64,000 bases of DNA from Anopheles merus (GCF_017562075.2 NC_054081.1:10045264-10109263); one strand, 5' to 3'. Counted from the first letter of the stretch, positions 23,754 to 36,460 are shown. A program made the numbers and translations. The notes: generated by a model not told the origin, from the sequence alone.

Positions 23754-24485
23754 GTTTAATGGTTGTTTAAAAAAAAACACCCGAATGCTGCCTATGTTAT
23801 GTTCATCACTGTAAAAATATATACTATTTTTTTTCATTTGTTGTCTTGTATAGATTCAACTATAATATATAGTTTTTCAACCGCTAGTTTGAAACCATCA
23901 ATCAAAACATCCGAATACTGCTAACATTACGTTCATCACTGTAAAAAACAACAACTAAATACTTTCTTTTTTATCCTATCCAGATGTAAACATAAAATAT
24001 TATGTTTTAATGCTTGTTTGGAACTCAAAATTCAAAACATCTGAATGCTACTAACACTATGTGCATCACTATAAATAAAAAAAAACACAAAATACCTTAT
24101 TGAGATGTAAACATAAAATCTATTTTTAAATGATAAAATAAACAAATCACCCCAATGCTGCTAATGTTATGTTCAACACTGTACCAAAAATATACACTTT
24201 TTCATTTTTTACATAGTTGAGATTTAAATATAAAATGTAGTTTTTTAAACGCTTGTTTGAAAACATCAATCTAAACATTCTAATACCGCTAACATTACGT
24301 TCATCACTGTAAAAAAACAACAACAATTTTTTTTACCTTATTGAGATGTAAACATAAAATATTACTTTTCAATGCTTGTTTGAAACATAAACTCAAAACA
24401 TCCGAATACTGCTAACAATACGTGCATAACTGTAAAAACCAAAAATAAAATACAATTTTTCCCTTATTGAGATGTATCCTTATTT
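23754..24485 (+). repeat. About 130-bp satellite in a three-unit higher-order array
   Basis: A block of the form CCGAATRCTGCTAAYRTTA followed by GTTCATCACTGTAAAA recurs starting at 23781, 23911, 24041, 24151, 24280 and 24402, so six units of 110-130 bp. Each unit also carries GAGATGTAAACATAAAAT and TGCTTGTTTGAAA-like blocks. Units 1 and 4 share TGTTATGTTC and ATATAYACT; 2 and 5 share AACATTACGTTC and AACAACAAC; 3 and 6 share TGCAT in the same place. The array is thus a trimer repeated twice, about 365 bp apart. No coding potential. Confidence 0.88.
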
Positions 24486-24569
24486 TATTGTTTTGTTTTT
24501 GAACTCAATTAAGTATTTGGATTTAGCTAGATAAGGTTTAGGTGTAAGCTTTTGTTGTATAGCCCTCGT

Positions 24570-24785
24570 GGCAAACAGTTAGATGTAAATAAATAAATAA
24601 TTGAATGAATAAATAAATAAACAAATAAATAATTAAATAAATCAATATATACATAAATAAATAAATCAATAAATTAATACATCGATAAATAAAAAAACCA
24701 ATCAATTAATAAATAAACAAATAAATATATTATAAATTATAAAAAATAAATAAATAAATAAATAAATAAAAATAAATAAACAAAC
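24570..24785 (+). repeat. (TAAA)n-rich simple repeat
   Basis: About 215 bp of imperfect AAATAAAT repeats with scattered C interruptions. It separates the main 130-bp satellite array from a last stray unit. Confidence 0.9.
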
Positions 24786-24809
24786 ACAAAATCTACATTA
24801 AAAAGTAAA

Positions 24810-24865
24810 ATAATGACAAAATACCCGAATTCTGCTAATATTATATTTATCACTGTAAAAAAAAA
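24810..24865 (+). repeat. Orphan 130-bp satellite unit, partial
   Basis: CCCGAATTCTGCTAATATTA followed by a TTTATCACTGTAAAA end matches the hallmark block of the array at 23754-24485. It lies about 340 bp beyond that array, on the other side of the TAAA tract. Confidence 0.75.
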
Positions 24866-27800
24866 ATCCCCCCCCCCCTCCGGCAAAACGTGTCGATACT
24901 TACCGATAGAAGAACATCCTTTGCTCGGCCGCACCGTTGCGTCCCATTTTCCTCTCATTAGCCCGTGGTCCGATCTCTTTGTTCGCGCTTTGACGGGTGG
25001 TGATAGCGGAGGAGCCAACTGCTTTTCCATCCTTTTGTTTTCAACATCCGCGTAGCCGCAACGGAGTAAAAACAAAAAAAGCGGACAAAACGAGAGCAAA
25101 TAAACAAGAAAAAACACACACACACACACGAGCTATCAAATCGTATCAGCCGGCCAGCAGTCTTGCGGGGAAAAGGAAGAAATCCTTCCTCCCCTTCATC
25201 CCCCACTCTTCCGTGAAAATTGCTTATGTGGGGGCGAATGTAAGCGAAATGAAAAATGAAGCCACCAAAGCCCCCGAAACCCTTGCTGGACGATGTTTTT
25301 TTAAGTAATTTTTTAGTTTCTTATTTTTTTGCATTGCTCATGCATTCCTGTTACCTTCCAGAGCACAGGAAGAAAGACGGGACAAGACAAGCGGAGCTGA
25401 GAATATTTTCCAATCGATGCAATTGATCCCCGCGCCGAACGGCGATGTTCTGGCACGGTTCCTGGCGGGTTTCCGGCGTCTGTGCGATCTCACCGAGCCT
25501 CAAAATGGAGAATGTGTTTACCGGTGGCAAAACAAGCACTGCCCCCCATCCCATTCCCGCCGCTCGGTGCATTTACATTTGGTGCTGGCCGACGGGAGGA
25601 GAACTGCGTTTGCCAATGCCGGGCGTAACAAGACAAACAAAGGCGAGTAGGAGTGAAAGGATACAATAAAGCAAAAAAAATCCCACATCGGCCCAACCGA
25701 CATTACTCAGCCAACCGTCCGTCAGCAATTCTAAGCCCGTGTGTGTCCCGAGATGATGCACGTACAAACGCACACACATACAGCCTTGTCCGAAATACAA
25801 TAAAAACGATAAAAAGCAGCACGAAACGTCAACCAACCACAGGGCGCAGGGAAAATTGAATATTGCACCGATACGGGACCGGGCTTGCCATCCAACTTTT
25901 CCATACCGTTCGCCCGGTGGGAGAAGGGGCATTTTCCGATAAGGCACATACACACACACACATGGTGTGCAGCACGGGCCGGTGTTTGCGCGATTTTCCG
26001 ACCGGTCAGCAAACCGGGGACTGTGGCTCGCGCGCGAATTATTCGCTCTATCTCTACACTGTGTGGTGTGGGGGAGGAAGGGAGGGAAGGGAAGGGAAGG
26101 GATAGAAAGTTTGAGTGTGCGCTCACACTATGTACGCGGTTGTACACACACAAACATCATTCCCCACACCGTGTGGATGCAGTTTGGTTGGCGGGCGGCG
26201 GCAGCGCTTATGCAGCGCTGCATAACCGCGCTCCCAGCAACCTCCAAAGCGTAGCTACTGCTGCTGCTGCTGGGGGAAGCTGCGCGTTGTTTGGTTTTGT
26301 TTTTGTGCCTGCCGTTTTTTCGGCGAATCCGAGCGCACCAAAAATACCCATTTGCAGCGTAGCGAACCCTCGCTCCTCCATAAGCCCGGCCGTAAGTGCA
26401 GCCGGCCCCGCACTATCGCATGTTGCAACTGCGCGCATCAAATCGAATCTTTTTGCGCCCGAAGGGACCGTTGCTTGGGTGATGTTTTCCTTTTTTTTGT
26501 GTGTCTTAATTTCGGAGTGAAAGAAGGAAAGGAAGCGACAGTTAGGGAGAGAGAGAGAGAGTGAGTGAGTGAAAAAAGGCTACTCCTTTTACAGCGTGTG
26601 CCGCCGGGGCGGTGGGGGTTGTGCGAAGGGAAGCGTATCGCTGTGGGTGTATTGGCGATTGCCGATGACCGGACCGGATGGACCGGAGCTGCCCGAAAGC
26701 GCAACGTTCGCCACCGGCCTATCGCTCTGTGTGCCTGCGTGTCTGTGTGCCTGTTCGTCGATGCTCGACTGCAACCTATTCGGCATGTGCAGTACATTGG
26801 ATGTGCCCTTTCTGCTTCGTAATCCTGCTTGAGCTCTTCCTTTTTTTGCGAATGATAGTTTTAGCGAAATTCCGCCAACAAAAAAAAAAAAAACATCACT
26901 CAGCTCACACATAAGAGACGGACTAGGATTTCCCCCATCCTGCACCTACACACATACGAGAGCCGGAGCCCAGACCGACACATGAGGATGACGCGCGCGC
27001 TCGTTAATTGTCAGGCGTATTTTTTTGTCTTGCTTTCTTTCTTTCTGTGGTCCCTTCGTTTCGGAATGCGGTTTTTTTTCTGAGTGTTGAGCTGTAGCTG
27101 AGACGAGCAGAAGGGTTGGTCGTATGCAGCGGTACGTCCCCAAATTTTGAGCTAGCTTTTTCGGTACATTGTATCGTTTCATTGCTGAAGCGCACTGTAA
27201 GCCACATCCACACGCACGTGGAAACACACCCAAAAAACAACCTCCTCTTAACCGTGTACCAACTATAAAGAACCTGCAAACACAACCACTACAAGGTGAG
27301 CGAGAGAGAGAGAGAGAGAGAGCGAGAGACAAAGAGTGCAGAAAAACACGCCGAACGCTGTACATGCAATTTGCAGCGGCTTCCCCCCCGTTTTTACGCC
27401 GGTACGCTGGTGCGCCCGAAAGGTATGCAGTACGCAAAGCACGCGTTTTCGGCAAACAAAAAGGTTGCAACGCAGCGCCATCCTCCCGGGAGCGCGTACG
27501 TTCAGCGGCCGTTTTGCGCACAAAAACGTGCCTGGTGTGGGGCAGGCAGATCGGGGCCGCTACCACCACCACCACCACCACCATCACCCCGCTGTAAGCT
27601 TGGGGGGGCTCTTTTTTCGACGTTCCAATTTCGGGATGCGCCTGCAGCAGTCCCCGTTTGCTCTGGGTGAGGGTTTTCCGCGATGCATGGCGTTCTTTGT
27701 TTCTTTTTTTTTGTTGGTCGCTGCACACACATGCACGTGCGGTGTGTTGTTTCGCTCACTCCTCGCTGCTTCTCGCTGGCTCACGCTGGGCCAGGATGCA

Positions 27801-28440
27801 TTGGTTCGGGCGGACTGGGACGCTGTACATAAGTTCGCTCGTGTGCTGCGCTTTGGGAGGCTGCATTTTTTGCTCCATTTGTTTTCTTCTTCTTTTTTTC
27901 TTTTTGTTGTTGCCCTGGACCCCGCTAAACCAATCAAGTAGAAGGTGGCGCTGTTGGCGCTGTCGCCGATGCAAGCCGGCCAGTGACCGTTACCGGGCTG
28001 CGCCGTTCCCGTTTTTGGGCCGACTCTGCCGGTCGAGAATGCAGCCGCCTCGCATGTGACACTGTCCGGGAAATTGATTTGCTTTATTTCGTCATTACGG
28101 CTGGGCGAAATGACCAACACCATTTTGGTGGCGAGAGCGTCCAATCACGTTACGCGCGCGCGCTCGCTGGCGTAGGCGAATGCAATTTGTTTGCGCGCCG
28201 CTCGGTATGCTCGGACGGTGACGGGGGGTTTTATTGTCTGTTTTTCTGTTGCTGCTGCTGCTGTTTGCACTAGCTCTCGCTGAATTCCACTTGCTCAAGC
28301 TTTACGGTACGATTTATTTCCGCCCATTAAAATTGGAACCATCGACGTGCGAAAAGAGCAGTTTTTGTTTGATGGTTTTATGTAAACGCAGGGGCATGAA
28401 AATTCGGATCGGCTGGAATGTGAGGCGGCAGTAATTTGAG
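24866..28440. other. GC-rich, microsatellite-dense block, no gene seen
   Basis: Short CA, GA, GCA and poly-A/T tracts. The largest frames (260 codons minus at 26946-27728; 211 codons plus at 25885-26520; 201 codons plus at 27336-27941) have compositionally biased translations and overlap one another on both strands. No domain recognised. Confidence 0.5.
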
Positions 28441-29128
28441 ACATAAAAGCGATGACAAAAGCATGCGGGGTATTGAATTTCGGAGATTGGATGGGCTGCA
28501 AAATGGATGGTTTTACAATCTTTGCGTCCACTCAACAGCTACATTGTGCCTGATTGGAATGGTAAAAGCTTGAAAAAAAGGGTTTTAAATTCACAATCGG
28601 TCGCTTCCTTAACGTTAGCTGTAACTAACGCTAGAATCCTGGTCACGGCACCAACGAATTTTTGAATCGTAATCGCTTATCTGCAGGCTGATCATTCCGT
28701 AAAGCTAATAAAAACACATTCAAACGTGAATATCACAACTTTCAAGTATGAAACAATACAACTAAACACTATCAAGTGATCTTATGTGTTGTACGGGTAC
28801 AGTTGCATTCCAAAAATCTATTCTATGAGTGCGGTGTTGAGTGTTTTATGGCTCAGGATTGTCTAGATCTGATCAGATGTTTTTTTATCATTGTCATGTA
28901 CAAGAAATTCTCTTTTTGTGATTGGTCTAGAGTAGTGATGTTTAACCTTGGGGAGGAAAGTTTGGGTGGAGTAGTTCAAAATTATTAAAAAAAAAAAATA
29001 CCAAGCTTTATTGTAAATTTTTTGATGCATTGAAAAGTAAACATCGGAATTCAAGTACTCATCCAAAACTCATTTCATAACCGACTCTGAAAGCTTATCT
29101 GGAGCCGCTTGGCATCGTATGGACCCGG
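28441..29128. other. AT-rich sequence, no gene seen
   Basis: No open frame above 71 codons. A TAGTGATG at 28934 resembles the head of the GGAGTC-element family but is too short to assign. Confidence 0.45.
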
Positions 29129-29550
29129 TCGGAATCGTTTAGAGTCGTCCAGAGTCATCCGAAGTTGTCCAGAGACAACCGTTTGAAGTCCTAGTTACCC
29201 GGGGTCTCCCGGAGTTGAAGTCGGCAGGAGTTGGGCGGACGAGGCAGGTGGCCGGTATTTCTAGAAAGAAAGATCTGTTCAAGAAGTGCACGCGTAAAGC
29301 GAAATAGAAAAAAAAAACCACGAAGTTAATGCCTGCCGTATCCTGCCGACTCCATTTACAGACTCTGTCTTCAGACGACTCAGGCTGATTCCGAACGGCT
29401 CTGGACGACTCCGAACGACTCCAGACGACTACGGACGACTCCGGGTGACTCGAACTCTAGACGACTAAGGACCCAGACGACTTCGGATGACTCCGGACGA
29501 CTTCAAACTACGCCGGGTGACTCCAGAAGACTCCGTACGACTCCCACTCA
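29129..29550 (+). repeat. GGAGTC minisatellite in two inverted arms
   Basis: The plus-oriented arm (GAGTCGTCCAGAGTCATCC and similar) spans about 29129-29240. A spacer holding TCTAGAAAGAAAGATCTGTT follows, and then a minus-oriented arm (GACTCCGGACGACTTC and similar) at about 29345-29550. A variant of the spacer motif (TTAGAAAGAAAGACCTGTTT) also follows the 62-63 kb array, so the two arrays share flanking DNA. Confidence 0.85.
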
Positions 29551-29584
29551 TTAAGAACCATTCATATTAATCTTCAGCGATAAG

Positions 29585-30136
29585 TGATTCGAATCTTGAA
29601 TCGTATCCCTAACGATTTGTGGACCTCCAAAAAGATTCGTGAATCTCTAAAGATTCATGAAACTCTAAGGTTTCATGAATTTCTAAAGATTCACGATTCT
29701 GCAAGGTTTAATGAGCCTCAAGAGATGAAATGTATGATGTATGTATGATTTTTAAAATATTGAATTTGCGCGATCCCCTGGTACAGTGGGTTTAAGCCTC
29801 ACATGGACCGTCTCCTCGGATCAAAACAAACTATGCGGCTGCATCTTACTTGCCAAGAAGTCTGGAAAGCCTATATAGGCTAGCATGACCACGAAACTTG
29901 TTACGGTAAGAAGAATAATAATTAAAATCTTTCGTAATTCTTGAACTTCTTTAGATTCGTGAAACTTTTGAGATTCGTGAATCTTTCGAGATTCGTGAAT
30001 CTATCGAGGTTTAATAATCTTTGAGATTAATAAATCTTGTTGATTCATGAATCTTTCCTACCGAGATGCAGATTCATTGAATCATTTCAAAGATTCACTC
30101 AGATTCATGAATCTGAATCAGATTTACCCAACACTA
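29585..30136 (-). repeat. Palindromic 18-bp minisatellite behind a TAGTGTTGGGTA head
   Basis: Units of about 18 bp with the core AGATTCGTGAATCTTTCG, itself near-palindromic (GATTCATGAATC), run from about 29590 to 30120. A SINE at 29769-29922 interrupts them. On the minus strand the array follows TAGTGTTGGGTAAATC (30136 downward), which closely resembles the head of the GGAGTC elements (TAGTGATGGGTA). No protein coding. Confidence 0.75.
29769..29922 (+). mobile_element. SINE copy, internally rearranged
   Basis: GATCCCCTGGTACAGTGGG joins an A-box-like start directly to GTTTAAGCC (B-box position), so most of the region between the boxes is deleted. The body follows (AAGCCTATATAGGC, TAGCATGACC), ending GTTACGGTAAGAAGAATAAT, a decayed (AAG)n tail. 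It lies inside the 18-bp palindromic array. Confidence 0.7.
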
Positions 30137-30195
30137 CTCTGGCCGACTATGACTCCCGGCGACTCCGACTCTATGCGGAACTAGTGGTTCCGAAT
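30137..30195 (+). repeat. GGAGTC-element internal module, isolated
   Basis: GACTCCCGGCGACTCCGACT followed by GCGGAACTAGTGGTTCCGA is the junction between array and tail seen in the GGAGTC elements. It directly adjoins the TAGTGTTGGGTA head of the palindromic array. The rest of the usual tail is missing. Confidence 0.6.
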
Positions 30196-33100
30196 CTTCA
30201 GGAGTTCCTTCATATTGGAGACCACTTGTCCAGAGAAATAATTATTAATTAAATTATGATATAAACCAGAAAAGTTTGAACTCCTCTCCCATCAACAAAG
30301 GGATCCAAGGCATCCAACTCGCAATGAACATTTTACGAAGTCAATTACTAGGAAACTGCCTTGAAAGCCTGGTCTAAGATAGTGTATTTTCAGATTGCTT
30401 CGTTACAATTATTAAACCCTCTGATTCTAGCGCATCATCGCTTGGGTCGAAGCAATTCTTCACCATTCTTTCAGCAGTTCTTCACCATTCAGTAGATAAT
30501 TATTTCCCCATCACGAACAAAAGCACTAAAAGTAGACTTCGCAAAGGGGATGTCGCTCCAATTGTCGCTTGACACCGATTGTGCCACGACCGCAAACGAT
30601 CTGTGTCCGCTTCTTTTTTTGTATTAAATCGTGGCTATAAAGTCGACCGGAATGGCAGTAACAGCAGCAAAGACGTACCCACCGATCAAGCAAATAGCGC
30701 TGTGCCACAATTGCCCTGCAAAGCAGCGCGTATTAGCTGCCGGTATGTCGGATTGCTGCATTCTGCATTCCTTTGTGCAGCCCTGCGCCCGAATGGTAGG
30801 CAGCACGCACTGCACACGCTGCTTAAAGGGCAGACACCGCGGCTCCGAGTAGGAATCTTTCCACGCTCACTCGCTCTTTAATCCCTGCTCCATTGGCTGA
30901 CGGAGCACTGGAACGTTATTGTAAGCTGCGGCGATGTTTACTCGTTTAGGGAAATACAAAAAAAGAAGAAAACGATTGAAAAGTACCGGTGAGCGCGGAA
31001 ATAAACATACCGCTTACTTTTCAAATAAACCCACCATTTCCATCACACACACACACACACGTGGCACACGGTCTGACCGAGCTACCCACTGTACCAGTTC
31101 GGCACAAGTTGTTGGCCCAGTTTTTAACCCCACAGCAGCAGCAGAAGCAGAAGGGCGGAAGGCAGCAAAACTCCCCCGCCGTCTGCCGTCTGCGGGCAAG
31201 AGGCACGGCGGCCGCAAGTGTGTTGCTGGGGTTGCACAAGAAGAGCGATCTTGAACTTGAGTGTATGAATGCAGCCTCAAGTGCACCGCGGTCCTGAGGC
31301 GGGGATGTGAGCCCCCCCATTCGTTCGATCCCCTCCCCCATGTTCGTCACGGTTCGCTTGCGTTTGCACGTGTCCGGGCTGCAAAGAAAAAAAAGGTTTT
31401 GCCACCGAAAAACTTTTGCCAGAAGCCCCGCGCGCTCGGGTTTAAAGTCACGCTTGGAGCGGGAGCCGCCTGGCCCCCGCAGAACCTTGGCCGCGCCAAA
31501 CGGCAACCGTTTGAAGCTGGCGAAGATGCAGCATAAATCTGCGCGCACCCATCTCCAAGCAGTGCTAGGAGCAGGGAGAGAGAGAAGAAGGAGCAGCAGC
31601 AGCAGCAGCAGCAGCAGAAAAAAGGATGCTCAAGCACTGTGCAGGGCAAGATATCGCAGAAAGTGTGCTCGGAAGCGAAAGTTTGTCTTTTCAACACCGT
31701 GTTCCTTTGGCGGTCGAGCGGTAGCAGCCAGTGTGCAGGAAAACCTACTTCTTGAATTTGTTGTCTGTCTTCCTGCTTTTTTTTCTCTTTTTTTTTGTTG
31801 GCTTTATGGTACGGGATGCCGTTGAAGCTGTTGGCGGAAGCAGCACAATTAATCACACTACGAGCTAGTTGCGCCACTACTGCTATACCTGTACCGCAGC
31901 AAAACAATGTAAGTGGCAATAGTAACAGGTCGATTGTAGTGCGTTTTCAATAGCAAATTGAAACCAGCTTGTCTGACTTTTTAAAAGGAAAAAGTAGAAC
32001 TCCATTGAGTTTTTCGATTCAATGTTTTGTATGTTTTAAACGTCTTGTTCATCATCCCCGTTTCCGAGCCGAAACAGTCCTTATCGCACGGCCAGCATTA
32101 TTACAAAACTGTAGGCAAAAGGCTCCCGTGCAAACGCAAAAACGACTACTGAAACTAGCAGCAACAGCAACAAAAAGCACTATACACTGCAAAACTTCAT
32201 CTCATTGCGGCGCGACGCGAAACAACAGACGCTCGTCCGAGACGTCAGTCACTGTCAGTCCCCGCTGGCCCCGGCTCTCCTAGCCGAGACACATACACAT
32301 GCGTTTGACTGCAGTGCCCTGTCACGTTCGCTGACAGTCAACCCGTAGTTAGCGAAATTTTGCCACCTCGTGACAGTACGCCTAACCCGTTTTTCTTTCC
32401 CTTTTTTTTTTTGGTTCCTTGTTTGCTCCACCGGCAGGCGGGTTGCGCCCGAAAGGTACGCAACACGCAGCACATGCATGCACAGCGCTCCGAACAGAGC
32501 GTTGCGGTGTGTGTGTGTGGGTGTGTGTGGGAGGATGTGGAACGGGTACGGGTGGTTGTTACCCTTAGCTTGTTTTTTTTTCTTCTTCTTTTGCTGTTGC
32601 TGCTTCTAAAAATTCAAGCTTCGAAGCGTCTCCCAGCCGCAGCGCAAACAAAGGAATAGGCGTCTCCATTCGGTAAAACCAAGAAAGCAAATATATATGA
32701 AAACAGTAAGTTTAATAAATCGTTCGTTCTGCAGTTTGCTCTGTACAAAAAATGTACACTACCGTTCTCTTTCTCTTCCCGCGTGTGCTGCCCTGTGGGC
32801 CATTGAACTGGCAGGCAGCGGGTGACGTTTACGATGCGTTGCCTGTCACCGCTGACGACGTCACCGGGCTGCCTTTTACCACCGAAAACATCGGGTGGGT
32901 CAGGATCGTTTCCCCCACCCCAAGCCAAAAACTCGTCTGCGGTTTCCTACCATTACGTCTCGTTCTCTCTCTCTCACACACACACACTCATTCTCTTATG
33001 CTGCCTTGAGTTGTGCTGAGTTAGAGCGAATGAACTTAGAGGCTGTCAAAATTGCCAAAATTTGCCAAAATTTTTACAAAATTCCTCTCGAGAGGAGGCT

Positions 33101-34017
33101 GCCTGCCACCGAAACTCTTCCCACCCGGGTGCCCCTTCTTGCCATCAAAAAACAAAAAAAGCAAAACAAAAACGCTTCTTGCGTCCCTCTCGTCTATCTA
33201 TTTCCTTGGCGAAGCATCGATTCTGTCTGGACATTTGTAAATATGCGAGCACAGCCGATCTTTCCCTTCTTCTATCTCGTTTTTCTATCTCTCTCTCTCT
33301 TTCTCTCGTTCCCTTTTTCAATCCTTGCAGCCGATGCACACACCAGCTTAATCTCGCACACCGTACATAGAGCCTGGCAAATCTTGTTGTCGGCTTTTCC
33401 CAAAAATACTACCTTGAAAGTTTCCCTCTCTTGCTCTCTCGCTCTCTTTCTATCTTGTCATCTCTCTCTCATACACACACACACACTCTCTCCGTGTTTA
33501 TTTCTTGCCGTCTTTGCGAGTGCAGGTTCGCTGTCGCGCTTGCGTGCCCGAGCCGCAGTTCGTTCACACGCGTTCGTCGCTTTCGTTAAAGAGTCCTTCC
33601 TGCCTGCCTGCACGCCTCCCACTACCAGGCGTGCAACCAAATCCCCAACGGCCCGAAAAAAACGTCCGGGAGAGAGAGAGAGGGAAAGGACTGGAGGGAG
33701 AGGACCGGTAGCGGGGAGGGCGGTAGCCGGTTTCGGTCGATTAATCCGGCTGGAAAATTCAACTCCCTCCGCTGCGTGCTCTCCCGTCCCTTTCACGGAT
33801 CTTTACCTAATTCAACACCGTACCCCCTCCCCCAAACCCTAAAAACTTATGTATGTATGGATATCATGGCCTCCCTCAGAGGGTGGCGGGGGAATTGTCT
33901 GAGGTAATGAAAATGAAAACGAATCGTCGTAGACATCGTAATGTCTGCCCCACTCCGCCTCACTCAGCTTGTCCTTCCGCGGAGCCGCACACGTCTTGCA
34001 CACGTCTACTGACATTA
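30196..34017. other. Mostly GC-rich block, no gene seen
   Basis: Short CA/GT/TC tracts and A/T homopolymers. A cysteine-rich 73-codon frame at 30631-30852 and a 315-codon frame at 32895-33842 lack domain signatures. The latter contains Ser-Leu and Thr-His repeat runs. Confidence 0.5.
31592..31617 (+). repeat. (AGC)n trinucleotide repeat
   Basis: Eight to nine uninterrupted AGC/CAG units following a GA-rich lead-in. Confidence 0.93.
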
Positions 34018-34058
34018 CACACAAACACACACACACACACATGCACAAACACACACAC

Positions 34059-34107
<49 letters not shown>

Positions 34108-34109
<2 letters not shown>

Positions 34110-34236
34110 GGGTCTCACACACACACAAAACGCACACACACACAACACACACACACACACAAACACACATACACACACACACACACATACACACACGCAC
34201 ACACATACGCACATGCACACATGCTCACATGAACAC

Positions 34237-34297
<61 letters not shown>

Positions 34298-34417
34298 GGG
34301 TCTCACACACACACAAAACGCACACACACACAACACACACACACACAAACACACATACACACACACACATACACACACGCACACACATACGCACATGCAC
34401 ACATGCTCACATGAACA

Positions 34418-34420
<3 letters not shown>
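34108..34420 (+). repeat. About 185-bp direct duplication inside the CA tract
   Basis: ATGGGTCTCACACAC occurs at 34108 and 34296, and the far landmark ATGCTCACATGAAC occurs at about 34221 and 34403. The order of intermediate variants (AAAACGCACA, CAACACAC, ACGCACATGCAC) is the same in both. Spacing falls from 188 to 182 bp because of small length differences in CA runs. Confidence 0.9.
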
Positions 34421-34697
<277 letters not shown>

Positions 34698-35463
34698 CCT
34701 ATTTTGCCAATTTTAAAGTTCCCATTTTCCACATTTGTGTTTTTGTTGTATTGTTTTCCGCTTCAAGAACTCTTTTTTTCTACATTTTCTCAGTTTGTGT
34801 GTCTTTGTGTCTTTCTGTGTCTCATTGGTTTGCTCTACGAGACGCTGCAACGCCAAAAAGAAATCAAATGAAAACGCTTTAACAAAAAACACACTTTCAC
34901 AGTGCTCTATTTGCTACCAACGCGGGTTGCGCGCTATGTTTTATGTATTGCGTGCAGCTTTTCCCTCCTTCCTGCGCTCGACCTCGCATCGATGCCCCCC
35001 GAACGTCCACTTGCAAGTGCGTATGCGCTTGCACAATCGAGTTGCATGTTTTTACAAAGTCGTATGTGACAATGTCCCAAAAAAATCAAACTTCAAACAC
35101 GTTTTGTGGGACGGTCCCCCGGTGTGTGCGCGCCAATCAACTGCAAGCATTGCGGACAGTGCAATGCAATGCAAAATCCCCCAAAAAAGCATCTCCGCAT
35201 AGACACAAACGTACGCTGCCTCCCTCCACCCGCCTCGATCACGCATGGGTGCCAGAGCGGGAGCACCAGCGCGAGCCTTTTGGGGGTGGTGGGTGGGGGT
35301 GCCAGACTGCGCCCAGAGTGCGTTTGCGTATCCCGAACGCATCCCTGACACGGGTGCATCCCTCGAATTTACCAGCGTGTGTGTGTGTGTGGGTGTGTGC
35401 ATGCGTTCGGTCACTTTTTGGTGCCATTAATCTTAAAGAAAGCAACCAAAAAACCCTCCCTGC

Positions 35464-35477
35464 TGTGTGTGTGTGTG

Positions 35478-35525
<48 letters not shown>

Positions 35526-35528
35526 TGT

Positions 35529-35561
<33 letters not shown>
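35464..35561 (+). repeat. (GT)n microsatellite, about 98 bp
   Basis: Mostly pure GT with TTG and GTGG interruptions that divide it into three runs. Confidence 0.97.
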
Positions 35562-35562
<1 letters not shown>

Positions 35563-36424
35563 TGGGCAGTGTGCTGGACTGTCTGCTAGCCACCTCTTAC
35601 CCGGTAGGTCATTGCATTCCTAGTGGCGCTCTGTGAAGCGAATGAACTCAAACAAAAAAAGGCAGTAAAAAACCTACAAAGCTACAAAAAACATTCGACC
35701 GAAACACAATTCCAATACGGCACAGCACACGTCGTCACAGCCAGACACAACAACTCCATCCCTAACCTCAACAAACAAACAAAACAGCTACACCGGGCAG
35801 GGCGAAAACGAAAAAGCAAACCGTGGCTGCAATCAATTTTCGGCTAGACTAGACTTTCCATTAACTACCTCAAAAAAAAAACAACAACAACAAAAAAATA
35901 AGAAAACAAAAAAAAATACAAACAAAAAAGAATAAAAACTACACACCTAGACGCAATGATGTGTTGCGTTTCTGTCGTTCCTCTCTTTTTCTTTGCACTC
36001 CCTAGCACGCACGCTCTCTCTCGCTCTCTCGCTCTTGTCGGGCAGTTGGGAGAGTACGTTGTCGTGTTTACACCCTGTACAAAAAAAACCCCAAACCAAC
36101 CCAAGGAAAAAAAAAAGAAATAAACTCCCAACGCCGGTTCGTTGTTTCGTGCAGGTCAGGATCGAAAACCACGCACGCATTAACATGCTACTGCACTCGC
36201 CGCCCGATGCCACTCGCCACCGTGCTCGGCACCCCATTTTCCGGCCGCCGGGTGTCCCCAAAAGGTTTGACATAAAGGTTTTGCAAACAAAAAAAAAAAA
36301 CAAAAAAACGGCAGAACACGCAGCCGAATGTCTAACCGAAGCACGGATGGAGCCAAAACAACTGCAGGCTAGAGAAGAAAATGCGCGAGCTAGAGAATGA
36401 AGAGAATGATAAGGGAAGAGCAAG

Positions 36425-36425
36425 A

Positions 36426-36459
<34 letters not shown>

Positions 36460-36460
36460 G
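36425..36460 (+). repeat. Compound (GT)n-(GA)n microsatellite
   Basis: Seven GT units run directly into about 11 GA units. Confidence 0.95.

Noticed and set aside
23754..24485. Regular repeats considered as a CRISPR-like array
   Set aside because: Units are diverged along their whole 130-bp length, with no constant repeat plus unique spacer pattern, and the genome is eukaryotic.
26946..27728. 260-codon minus-strand frame
   Set aside because: Contains Ser-Leu and Val runs from TC and GTG-type tracts and overlaps long plus-strand frames; no domain.
29585..30120. GATTCATGAATC repeats considered as a cluster of transcription-factor sites
   Set aside because: Regular 18-bp periodicity and an element-like head argue for a minisatellite; no independent support for binding sites.
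30631..30852. Cysteine-rich 73-codon frame, considered as a small secreted peptide
   Set aside because: No signal peptide and no known cysteine spacing.
32895..33842. 315-codon open frame
   Set aside because: Contains Ser-Leu and Thr-His runs from TC and CA tracts and no domain; likely chance.
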